Shown: piece by piece, positions 51,417 to 59,439 of the stretch | Layout of the letters: each line of letters starts with the position of its first letter | Position numbering within the stretch: position 1 is the stretch's first letter | Assembly (NCBI GenBank): GCA_035319185.1 | Contig: DATHDF010000035.1 | Span: 20,051 to 84,050, forward strand | DNA from: Fen-1308 sp035319185 | GTDB taxonomy: Bacteria; Nitrospirota; Thermodesulfovibrionia; Thermodesulfovibrionales; Dissulfurispiraceae | DNA length: 64,000 nucleotides | Direction: 5' to 3' | Made by a program: the position numbers and the translations under genes | Notes under the pieces: generated by a model | What the model was told of the DNA's origin: nothing | What the model saw: the letters and a program-made list of their open reading frames with translations, nothing else | Databases searched by the model: none

Positions 51417-52861
51417 GCCCGATGACCCGGCTTGAGGGTCACGGTAAGATATCGGTATTTCTTGACGACAACGGCAACGTAGACAATGCATTTGTCCAGA
51501 CAGTCGAGTTCAGGGGATACGAAAGATTTCTCCAGGGCATGCCGATTGAGGAAGTTCCCAGAACCGTCTCTACCGTTTGTGGCGTCTGTCGCGGCGTGCA
51601 TTTTTCAGCGGCAGCAAAAGCTACCGACGGAGTTTACGGCGTCGAGCCCACACCGACCGCCAAGAAGATCAGGGAATTATTTCTAAACGCCCATTATGTC
51701 GAAGATCACTGCGCAATTCTCTACGCGCTCGGTTTTCCGGACTTTGTCATGGGGCCGACATCCGATCCTGCAGGCAGAAACCTTATCGGTCTTATTTCGG
51801 CTGTAGGTACGGAGACTGGAAAGCTCGTACTGAAGAAACGCTTCAGCGCCGTCAAAATCATTGAGATACTCGGCGGAAAGCCCCTTCATTCGGTCGCGGC
51901 ACTTCCGGGCGGATGGTCCAAGAGCATATCCGAAGAAGAGCGCCTTCAGATGCTCGAGCTTTCCAAGGATCTGATAGAACTCGGTCAGATCACTCTTAAG
52001 GTCTTCGATGATGTAGTCCTTAAGAATGAAAAATACATGGAGCTCGTCGTCGGCGATTCATACAAGGCTATCGTCAACTACATGGCAACCGTAGACGAAA
52101 ACGGCAAGTGCAACTACTACGACGGCACACAGAAGGTCATCGACCTGAACGGCAAGGAAATCGTGCGTTTCAAGGGCAAGGAATACCTCGATGTCATTGC
52201 TGAAAGAACTCTGCCATGGTCGTATCTGAAGATGCCTTATCTCAAGTCGATCGGCTGGAAAGGCGTGGTAGACGGCGAGGGCACAGGCCTTTACGCAGTC
52301 GGTCCGCTGGCCCGCTTCAACGTCTGCGACGGCTTCAACACCCCGCAGGCCCAGGAGCACTATGAGAAGATGCTTGCGGCCTTCGGCGGCAAGAAGCCTG
52401 TCCACAATATTCTTGCATACCACTGGGCAAGAGCCATCGAGCTTCTTAACGCGGCGGAAAGAGTGCAGGAGCTCCTTTCCGACAAGAGCATTACGGATCC
52501 TGATGTGCGCGCAAAACTCACGAACAAACCCAACGAGGGCGTCGGAATTATCGAAGCCGTCCGCGGTACGCTCATCCATCACTACAAGACGGATGACAAG
52601 GGTATCGTTACGGATGCCAATCTCATCGTAGCTACAACCAATAACAAAGGGCCTATCAACGTAGCGGTAAGAAGGGCTGCGAAGAGCTTCATCAAGAACG
52701 GCATCATCAACGAAGGCCTTATCAACATGGTCGAGATGGCCTACAGGCCTTATGACATCTGCTTCGCATGCGCCACTCACGCGCTGCCGGGCCGCATGCC
52801 GCTGGAGATAGACGTATACGAAAAGAACGGGACTCATCTCAAGAAGATGAGGAACTTCTAA
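51398..52861 (+). CDS. mvhA: F420-non-reducing [NiFe]-hydrogenase large subunit
   Basis: A 487-residue catalytic subunit. NiFe ligands are the N-terminal VCGVC pair and the C-terminal ICFACATH; the 26 residues after His look like the peptide removed by the maturation protease encoded next. It oxidises H2 and feeds MvhD/HdrA. AGGAGG precedes the ATG, which overlaps mvhG. Confidence 0.95.
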   Translation: MQKIEISPMTRLEGHGKISVFLDDNGNVDNAFVQTVEFRGYERFLQGMPIEEVPRTVSTVCGVCRGVHFSAAAKATDGVYGVEPTPTAKKIRELFLNAHYVEDHCAILYALGFPDFVMGPTSDPAGRNLIGLISAVGTETGKLVLKKRFSAVKIIEILGGKPLHSVAALPGGWSKSISEEERLQMLELSKDLIELGQITLKVFDDVVLKNEKYMELVVGDSYKAIVNYMATVDENGKCNYYDGTQKVIDLNGKEIVRFKGKEYLDVIAERTLPWSYLKMPYLKSIGWKGVVDGEGTGLYAVGPLARFNVCDGFNTPQAQEHYEKMLAAFGGKKPVHNILAYHWARAIELLNAAERVQELLSDKSITDPDVRAKLTNKPNEGVGIIEAVRGTLIHHYKTDDKGIVTDANLIVATTNNKGPINVAVRRAAKSFIKNGIINEGLINMVEMAYRPYDICFACATHALPGRMPLEIDVYEKNGTHLKKMRNF

Positions 52862-52876
52862 GCAGCAGGAATAGCT

Positions 52877-53314
52877 ATGAAGACTATCGTCCTCGGTATA
52901 GGTAACCCTTTCATGGCGGACGATAGCGTAGGTATCAAGGTAGCAGAATCACTTGAAGGGGTTGTGGATATAAAAATACTCACAACCACCGATTTCAATA
53001 TCATCGATGCGGTGCTCGGCTATGACCGGGCCGTCATAGTGGACGGCGTTATTACTGGCAGTGAGCCGGGCACCATCATCGAGATGACCAGGGAGCAGGC
53101 GGCCGGCAAAAGCAGGTTCTCCGGAACTCACAATCTCTCCCTGGCCGAATCCCTGAGGATAGGCTACGATCTTTTCGGAGACGAGATGCCGAAGGATATC
53201 CGCATTATCGGCGTCGAGGTCGAAGACATCGAGAGCTTCGGCAAGGGCTGCACGCCAAAAGTTGAAGCAGCGATTGCCCCGGCCATCGAAAGAGTGAAAA
53301 AGCACCTCCTTTAG
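52877..53314 (+). CDS. Hydrogenase maturation protease
   Basis: A 145-residue HyaD/HycI-type endopeptidase (IVLGIGNPFMADDSVGIKVAE, IVDGVITG). It removes the C-terminal tail of MvhA after nickel insertion. Position right after mvhA fits this. AGCAGGA lies upstream. The other hyp genes needed for the NiFe site are not in the window. Confidence 0.92.
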   Translation: MKTIVLGIGNPFMADDSVGIKVAESLEGVVDIKILTTTDFNIIDAVLGYDRAVIVDGVITGSEPGTIIEMTREQAAGKSRFSGTHNLSLAESLRIGYDLFGDEMPKDIRIIGVEVEDIESFGKGCTPKVEAAIAPAIERVKKHLL

Positions 53315-53339
53315 CTGTCAATGATTTGTCTCCAAATGT

Positions 53340-53345
53340 TATAAT
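53340..53345 (+). promoter_or_regulatory. -10 element for vorB (leaderless)
   Basis: A perfect TATAAT lies 5 nt before ATG 53351, so transcription would start at or next to the A of ATG. There is no ribosome site, although the upstream gene ends 37 nt before. Indicates vorB is not simply read through from the hydrogenase genes. Confidence 0.5.
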
Positions 53346-53350
53346 TCCTA

Positions 53351-54397
53351 ATGAAAAAGATACTCATGCGCGGCAATGAAGCCATTGCCGAGGCTGCAGT
53401 CCGTGCCGAATGCCGTTTCTACGCCGGTTATCCAATAACACCCCAAAATGAAATACCGGAATACATGGCCCATCGCATGCCGCAGGTCGGCGGAACATTT
53501 ATCCAGGCAGAAAGCGAGATAGCTGCAATCAATATGGTCTACGGCGCCGCCGCATGCGGTGCTCGTGCCATGACCTCATCCAGCAGCCCCGGCATAAGCC
53601 TCAAACAGGAAGGCATTTCTTTTCTGGCTACAGCCGAACTCCCTGCAGTCATCGTCAACATGCAGCGCGGCGGGCCCGGGCTGGGCAACATATCGGCCAG
53701 CCAGGCGGACTATTTTCAGGCGGTCAAGGGAGGCGGACACGGAGATTACCGGAATCTGGTGTATGCACCATACAACCTTCAGGAGTGCTGGGATCTCACT
53801 ATGCTCTCATTCGACAAGGCCGATCAGTACAGGACGCCGGTCATGATCCTGGGCGACGCCGTTCTCGGTCAGATGATGGAGCCTTTTCTTCAGACAGGGT
53901 ATGTCAGGCCGGACCTTCCGCCGAAGACCTGGGCGCTCGGTGGCTGCAAAGGTCGAACTCCGAATGTTGTCAAGTCGCTCTTCATGGGAGAGGGCGAGCT
54001 TGAACAGGTAAATTACAGGCTGGCCAAGAAATATGAGAAGATAAAGTCAGCCGAGGTTATGTTTCAGGAATACCTGGTGGATAATGCCGAACTGATAGTC
54101 GTAGCTTTCGGCGTATCGGCCAGGATTGCCTTCTCGTCTGTAAAGCGACTGCGTGATGAACGCCGCAAGGTCGGCATGTTTCGTCCGATCTCGCTTTTCC
54201 CCTTCCCGGAGACCAGGATCAACGATCTGGCAGGTCTGAACAAGCGCTTTCTGGTAGTCGAACTGAACATGGGCCAGATGGTCGAGGACGTGCGGCTTGC
54301 GGTGAACGGCAAATCTGAGGTTCTTTTCTACGGCAGGCCGGGCGGCAGTGTTATCACCCCTGAAGAGCTTCAGGAAAAGATCTCAGCGCTTCTGTAA
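53351..54397 (+). CDS. vorB: 2-oxoacid:ferredoxin oxidoreductase alpha subunit, VorB type
   Basis: A 348-residue alpha subunit of the four-subunit branched-chain/2-oxoacid oxidoreductase group (EAIAEAAVRAECRFYAGYPITPQNE, NMQRGGPGLGN, GDYRNLVYAPYN). The beta (TPP) and gamma subunits that normally follow are missing: the next gene is on the opposite strand and overlaps by 15 nt. The gene is intact, so partner subunits must be elsewhere or shared. Confidence 0.9.
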   Translation: MKKILMRGNEAIAEAAVRAECRFYAGYPITPQNEIPEYMAHRMPQVGGTFIQAESEIAAINMVYGAAACGARAMTSSSSPGISLKQEGISFLATAELPAVIVNMQRGGPGLGNISASQADYFQAVKGGGHGDYRNLVYAPYNLQECWDLTMLSFDKADQYRTPVMILGDAVLGQMMEPFLQTGYVRPDLPPKTWALGGCKGRTPNVVKSLFMGEGELEQVNYRLAKKYEKIKSAEVMFQEYLVDNAELIVVAFGVSARIAFSSVKRLRDERRKVGMFRPISLFPFPETRINDLAGLNKRFLVVELNMGQMVEDVRLAVNGKSEVLFYGRPGGSVITPEELQEKISALL

Positions 54398-55417
54398 GGC
54401 CTTAATCTTTCCGAAGAGCAAATCTTTGGCGGCGGCTATATCAGCCCTGATTCTGCAGCCTGCTGCGTTCTTATGACCGCCTCCATCAAACATTTCAGCA
54501 ATCTTCGCGACATTAACATCACCCTTGGATCTCAGGCTCACCTTATATTCGTCCTTGCCGATTTCCCGCAACATGACCGAAACGGCCACGCTCTTCACAA
54601 CGCGCGGAAATGACACAAAATTCTCCGTATCTTCGGCTGTGGCCCCTGTCTCCTCGAACATCTTCCCGGTGATGACCCCGAACACTACGTCATCCCGCAT
54701 ATCGAGAGATTCGATCATCCGCAGGTAAAGCCTGAAACGGTTGTCCGACCAGGATTCGTACAGCTCCTGATATATGCGGTTTGGCCGGGCCCCGCAGTCG
54801 ATCAGTTCAGCCGCAACGCGAAATACCTCCGCAGTCGCATTTTCATACCGGAAATTGCCGGTATCAATAACGATGGCTGCGTAAAGATTGATCGCCATCT
54901 CAGCAGTGATTTCCACACCCATAGCCTTTATCAGATAAAAAGCCATCAGGCCGGTCGCTGCTGCGGCAGGCTCTATCCACTTAACCTCTCCGAAGCCCTT
55001 TTCGGTTTCGTGGTGGTCGATAACAATTGCAGTCATTCCATCTGCAAGCCTTTTTTTGAGTCCTTCTGCGAACGGATGCTGGAGCTTATTTTCAAGTCCG
55101 ATACGCTGCGGTTCATTGCAATCCAGCAAAACCAGCATCTGGAAATCGCCGGCCCCGTGACCCGCATCGGCAAGAGACTCATATGTACAGAATTTATCAT
55201 GGCCCGGGAGAAAGCGGTAATGCTCAGGGACGCGGTGTTTATCCAGCAGCATGACCTTCTTGCCCATCTTTTCAAGGGCAGCGCCGAATGCGATCGCCGT
55301 CCCAAGCGCGTCACCATCAGGGTTCACATGCGTCGCCACAAGGAAGTTGTCGCCGCTTCGAATCTTGTCGATCAGTTCCTGTGGAGGGACCAGTCCGCAG
55401 TTCCGCTTTGAATTCAT
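54383..55417 (-). CDS. nrnA: DHH-family nanoRNase/pAp phosphatase
   Basis: A 344-residue DHH/DHHA1 phosphoesterase (ATHVNPDGDALGTAIAFG, VIDHHET and C-terminal GGGHKNAAGCRI). NrnA degrades short RNA oligomers and dephosphorylates pAp. Its start overlaps the rbfA stop by 4 nt, so infB-rbfA-nrnA form one operon, a common order. Confidence 0.94.
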   Translation of the reverse strand: MNSKRNCGLVPPQELIDKIRSGDNFLVATHVNPDGDALGTAIAFGAALEKMGKKVMLLDKHRVPEHYRFLPGHDKFCTYESLADAGHGAGDFQMLVLLDCNEPQRIGLENKLQHPFAEGLKKRLADGMTAIVIDHHETEKGFGEVKWIEPAAAATGLMAFYLIKAMGVEITAEMAINLYAAIVIDTGNFRYENATAEVFRVAAELIDCGARPNRIYQELYESWSDNRFRLYLRMIESLDMRDDVVFGVITGKMFEETGATAEDTENFVSFPRVVKSVAVSVMLREIGKDEYKVSLRSKGDVNVAKIAEMFDGGGHKNAAGCRIRADIAAAKDLLFGKIKALQKR

Positions 55418-55782
55418 TGTTCGCCCTCTTCCATTGTTCCCTTTTCTTTGATCTCTTTAAGTAATTTATCGATCTTGAATCCCTGTTCGATGGATTCGTC
55501 AATGCGAAACTCGAGAGTGGGAATGAATTTGGTCCTGACCCTCTTTGCAACTTCTGAGCGTATGGTTCCCTTCGCCCCGTTCAGGATTTCGATTGCGATG
55601 GCCCGCTCATCACTATTCAAAACGCTGATGTAGACGCGCGCTATCTTGAGATCTTCGGAGAGGCTGACGTCAGTAACCGTGACAAACCCGAGGCGAGGGT
55701 CCTTCACCCGCCTCATTATGATGTCGGCTATTTCCTCCCTCAGGAGGATGTTCAACCTCTGTGCGCGTTTATATGGTTGCAT
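55414..55782 (-). CDS. rbfA: Ribosome-binding factor A
   Basis: A 122-residue KH-fold factor for 16S rRNA 5' end maturation and cold adaptation (RVKDPRLGFVTVTDVSLSEDL, PTLEFRIDESIEQG). No clear ribosome site; it begins 28 nt after infB. Confidence 0.94.
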   Translation of the reverse strand: MQPYKRAQRLNILLREEIADIIMRRVKDPRLGFVTVTDVSLSEDLKIARVYISVLNSDERAIAIEILNGAKGTIRSEVAKRVRTKFIPTLEFRIDESIEQGFKIDKLLKEIKEKGTMEEGEQ

Positions 55783-55810
55783 AGCTTGGATAAGGAACGG
55801 CTTTGAAGAG

Positions 55811-58237
55811 CTACAATTTGGCCGCTATCTTTTCGATGACAAAGTTTTCCAGGATATCGCCGTTTTTCAGATCGTTGAAATTCTCAATCATAATACCGCA
55901 TTCATATCCTGTAGCCACTTCTTTCACGTCATCCTTAAACCTTTTGAGAGAGGCGATTTTCCCTTGGTATACAACTATGTTATCGCGGATGACCCGCACT
56001 CCGTCGCTGGCCCTCATAATAATGCCGTCAACTACATAACATCCCGCAATGGTACCGAGGCGCGACACTGAATAGGTCTGTCTGACTTCCGCCCTGCCCA
56101 TGACTTTTTCCTTGATCGTCGGCTCCAACATCCCCTCAAGGGCCTTCTTGACGTTCTCAATCGCCTCATAGATGATATTGTAGAGCCTTATATCGACGCC
56201 TTCCTTTTCGGCCAGATGCGCGGCCTTCGTTTCGGGCCTTACATTGAAACCGATAATAATCGCATTAGAGGCAGCTGCAAGCATAACGTCGGACTCGTTA
56301 ATACCTCCTACGGATGCATGGATGACGTTGACCTTAACCTCTGGATGGGTAATCCCTTCGAATGAACTCTTTATGGCCTCGACAGAACCCTGGACGTCTC
56401 CTTTAAGTACAATATTAAGGTCCCTTATCTGCCCTTCCTTGATCTTGGCATAAAGCTCATCGAGCGTAAGCTTGGGGTGTTTCATTATATCAGGACCCTT
56501 CTGTTTCTGGTTCCGGATAAGCGCGATCTGTCTTGCCTTTCTCTCGTCCTCAACTACCGTAAAAATGTCGCCGGATGTAGGGACCTCAGCAAAACCTATA
56601 ACCTCTACCGGCGTGGAAGGGCCAGCACTCTGTATCTTCTTTCCGGTATCGTCGATAAGGGCGCGCACTTTTCCAGACGCACCTCCGGCAACAAAAGCAT
56701 CCCCAACCTTCAACGTCCCGGACTGAATCAGGACTGTTGCTATCGGCCCTCTTCCCCGGTCCAGCTTGGCTTCTATGATGGTCCCTCTTGCAGGCCTGTC
56801 GGGGTTGGCCTTAAGCTCCATAACATCCGACTGGAGCAGGATCATTTCGAGAAGGTGCTCAATGCCGATGCGTTTCTTTGCAGAGACCTCCACGAAAATA
56901 TTCTGGCCGCCCCATGCTTCAGAGACTACTCCGTGCTCAGCAAGCTCCTGCCTCACCCTTTCAGGATTGGCTTCTGGTTTGTCTATCTTGTTAACAGCAA
57001 CTACGATGGGCACATTGGCGGCTTTTGCGTGGTCTATTGCTTCGATGGTCTGCGGCATGACGCCGTCGTCTGCTGCTACGACAAGAACAACAACATCCGT
57101 AACCTTGGCGCCTCGGGCCCTTAAAGCGGTAAACGCCTCATGGCCGGGCGTGTCAAGAAACGCAATGTCCTTTCCTTGAAGGGACACCTTGTATGCTCCG
57201 ATATGCTGAGTGATGCCGCCTGCCTCGGTTTCTGTAACCTTGGTTTCGCGAATTGCATCAAGCAACGACGTCTTGCCGTGGTCAACATGGCCCATAATGG
57301 TCACAACCGGCGGCCTGTGGATCATGTTTCCACTTTCTTCAATCACCTCGTCGACAACGTCGAGCTGCTCGGCTGAAGCAAATTCTATTTTGACGCCGAA
57401 ATGTTCGGCAATCAGCATTGCAGCATCCGCGTCAACCGGCTGGTTGATCGTCGGCATGTAACCCATCTCCATGAACTTCTTTATCACTTCCGGAATTTTA
57501 TGGCCTACGGCCTCCGCAAACTCCTTGACCGTCGTGCCTTCATGAAGCTTGATTGACTTTTTTCTGGGCGCAGTTATGGGAGGCGGCTGAATAGCCTCAG
57601 GCTTTCTGAATTTTACCGGCTTCTTAGCCGACTTCAGGTCCACCCATTTTTTCTGTTCAATCTTGCGGACAGTCTGAAAAGCTTTTTGCATGGTAGGCTT
57701 GACTTTGATTTTCTCAACCTTGTCAACCTCCACCTCTTTGCGGAAGCGGTCAGGTATGGCTACATCCTCTTCCTCTGTCGCAACTCCCGTCGTTTCAGGC
57801 TTGGCGGCTTCAGGTTCAGCTGCGGGCTGGACTACCGGCGCCTGACCCGCAAGCGGTTCCTTCTCCGGTTCCTCCTTCACAGGTTCAGGTTTTCTGTGAG
57901 CGGCAGGTTTGGCTTCTACAGCTGCAGCCTCTTTGCCGGTTTTTCTTTCCCTCTGAGGCGCAGGCTCTTTCCGAACTTCCCGCTTGATATCAGGCCTGAC
58001 AGCTTCCTTCTGCCCTTCTCCGCCTTTATGCTCAACCGTTGCCGGCTTCTCTTTTCCGGACGACTTGAGGGCAAACATATTCCGTATTTTGTCGGCCTCT
58101 TCGCCGCTAAGCTTTATATTCGTTGTGCCTTTTTTATATTCTGCACCTCGCAGCCGGGCCACAGCAGTCACTATATCAGTAGCCTTGACACTCAACTCCC
58201 GCGCGAGATCAGTGCTTTTTATACCTTCAGCGGACAT
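55811..58237 (-). CDS. infB: Translation initiation factor IF-2
   Basis: An 808-residue GTPase that delivers initiator tRNA. A long charged, low-complexity N-terminal region (about 60-190) precedes the G domain with GHVDHGKTS, DTPGHEAF and NKIDKP, then the C-terminal tRNA-binding domains. infB usually follows nusA and a YlxR gene; here rpmB is divergent upstream and those genes are not adjacent. GGAAGGGG precedes the ATG. Confidence 0.97.
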   Translation of the reverse strand: MSAEGIKSTDLARELSVKATDIVTAVARLRGAEYKKGTTNIKLSGEEADKIRNMFALKSSGKEKPATVEHKGGEGQKEAVRPDIKREVRKEPAPQRERKTGKEAAAVEAKPAAHRKPEPVKEEPEKEPLAGQAPVVQPAAEPEAAKPETTGVATEEEDVAIPDRFRKEVEVDKVEKIKVKPTMQKAFQTVRKIEQKKWVDLKSAKKPVKFRKPEAIQPPPITAPRKKSIKLHEGTTVKEFAEAVGHKIPEVIKKFMEMGYMPTINQPVDADAAMLIAEHFGVKIEFASAEQLDVVDEVIEESGNMIHRPPVVTIMGHVDHGKTSLLDAIRETKVTETEAGGITQHIGAYKVSLQGKDIAFLDTPGHEAFTALRARGAKVTDVVVLVVAADDGVMPQTIEAIDHAKAANVPIVVAVNKIDKPEANPERVRQELAEHGVVSEAWGGQNIFVEVSAKKRIGIEHLLEMILLQSDVMELKANPDRPARGTIIEAKLDRGRGPIATVLIQSGTLKVGDAFVAGGASGKVRALIDDTGKKIQSAGPSTPVEVIGFAEVPTSGDIFTVVEDERKARQIALIRNQKQKGPDIMKHPKLTLDELYAKIKEGQIRDLNIVLKGDVQGSVEAIKSSFEGITHPEVKVNVIHASVGGINESDVMLAAASNAIIIGFNVRPETKAAHLAEKEGVDIRLYNIIYEAIENVKKALEGMLEPTIKEKVMGRAEVRQTYSVSRLGTIAGCYVVDGIIMRASDGVRVIRDNIVVYQGKIASLKRFKDDVKEVATGYECGIMIENFNDLKNGDILENFVIEKIAAKL

Positions 58238-58286
58238 TATTGCGCACCCCTTCCCATGTTCCTGTCTGCTCCAACGTTAAACTATC

Positions 58287-58315
58287 TTGTAACAACATGA
58301 CTAAAATGTTATCAT
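58287..58315 (+). promoter_or_regulatory. Promoter of rpmB
   Basis: TTGTAA (58287-58292) and TATCAT (58310-58315) with a 17-bp spacer. +1 near 58322 gives a leader of about 32 nt containing GAGGAGG. A weak inverted repeat AACAT/ATGTT overlaps the spacer. Confidence 0.5.
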
Positions 58316-58353
58316 AAAAGACTTTATATATGCAATGAATTGAGGAGGTTGAA

Positions 58354-58542
58354 ATGGCTGTTTGTACTGTCTGCGGAAAGAAGAAGACCACTGGGAACAA
58401 TGTGAGCCACGCCAATAATAGAACGAAACGGATTATCCTGCCGAACATACAGCGGATAAAGATTGTTACGGAAAGCGGAGCCAAGAGGACCTATGTCTGC
58501 ACAAGATGCCTCCGTTCCAACAAGGTCGTTAAAGCCGTTTAA
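58354..58542 (+). CDS. rpmB: 50S ribosomal protein L28, zinc-binding form
   Basis: A 62-residue L28. Two cysteine pairs, CTVC near the N-terminus and CTRC near the C-terminus, form the zinc-ribbon (C+) version. GAGGAGG precedes the ATG. It is divergent from infB and followed by paired hairpins and the DciA-like gene. Confidence 0.96.
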   Translation: MAVCTVCGKKKTTGNNVSHANNRTKRIILPNIQRIKIVTESGAKRTYVCTRCLRSNKVVKAV

Positions 58543-58544
58543 GT

Positions 58545-58592
58545 GGCGGTAATCCGCCGGAACAGGATAACCATATTCTTCCTGCCCGGCGG
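58545..58592 (+). promoter_or_regulatory. Two alternative hairpins between rpmB and the DciA-like gene
   Basis: GGCGG (58545-58549) can pair with CCGCC (58554-58558), or CCGCCGG (58554-58560) can pair with CCGGCGG (58586-58592), the latter strengthened by an inner CAGGA/TCCTG. The middle arm is shared, so the two structures exclude each other. No T run follows. Could regulate readthrough or translation. Confidence 0.35.
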
Positions 58593-58600
58593 AACTCACG

Positions 58601-59068
58601 ATGCATAAGCGCAGCCTGCAACCTGTAGATGTGCTTCTCAACTCCCTTTTCCGGAACCTCGGTATTTTGGACCGCATCAGGCTGGAGTCACTAAGACGAA
58701 AATGGCATTCTACCTTCCCCGGATCGCTTTCCATTCATACTGCGCCGACTGAACTCAAAGAAAACAGGCTCGTGATATCCGTCGACTCCCCAGCCTGGCT
58801 TCAGCACATCAGGTTTCTGCAGAAAGAAATAGTAGAAAAAATTGCAGCGCACGGCATAACCCAGGTTCAGTTCAGGCTCGGCAGGGTGCGCATCGACGAA
58901 AAACGCAAGGTCGGCGAAAAACTGGCGCCGCCGGAGGCATTCAGGGAGTTGACCGGCGAGGACGTTTCCCGTATCTCGCAGGTCGTGGAAGATATTGATG
59001 ACGCCGGCTTAAGAGATCAGATCAGGCAGACTATGGAGAAAGCAGCGAGAAGGAAACGGCGCCAATAG
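58601..59068 (+). CDS. DUF721/DciA-like protein
   Basis: A 155-residue protein with the DUF721 fold (VDVLLNSLFRNLGI, LRRKWHSTFPGSLSIHTAP, VDSPAWLQHIRFLQKEIVEKI). DciA of this family loads the replicative helicase in many bacteria lacking DnaC. The C-terminal part is basic. No clear ribosome site; the hairpins just upstream may matter. Confidence 0.75.
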   Translation: MHKRSLQPVDVLLNSLFRNLGILDRIRLESLRRKWHSTFPGSLSIHTAPTELKENRLVISVDSPAWLQHIRFLQKEIVEKIAAHGITQVQFRLGRVRIDEKRKVGEKLAPPEAFRELTGEDVSRISQVVEDIDDAGLRDQIRQTMEKAARRKRRQ

Positions 59069-59439
59069 CCGCCCTTGCCAGGCACGTATTAACCCCTGCC
59101 ATTAATCTTGACCCTAAGTTTTCATATGTACATAGACTGTAATTTCAATTCACGCCCAACTAATCGTGATAGGCATCACCAAACCAGAAGATTGACAGAT
59201 TATCGCCTATCCAGCACGATCTTTTTTCACTTTTTCGGTTTATAATTTATCAGAGAGACCAAGACGATATATCGCATTCAGGTTTTGTGCGACTATCCCG
59301 TTAAATAGACCTTCTCTTGGTATATTTTCCATTTCCCGTATTCAAGTGACCAGTCAATAATGCCGATAATATAATTGATTGAATTCATGTAATATGTGGG
59401 AATTTCTCGATATAAATCAATGTAATTTATGGAGGGGCC
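59069..59439. other. AT-rich intergenic region before the TolC operon
   Basis: A 371-bp gap with no supported ORF. TTGACA at 59192-59197, TATAAT at 59241-59246 and TATAAT at 59370-59375 are the best promoter-like words, but none has both hexamers at good spacing. The last lies about 65 nt before the tolC-like start. Confidence 0.45.
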
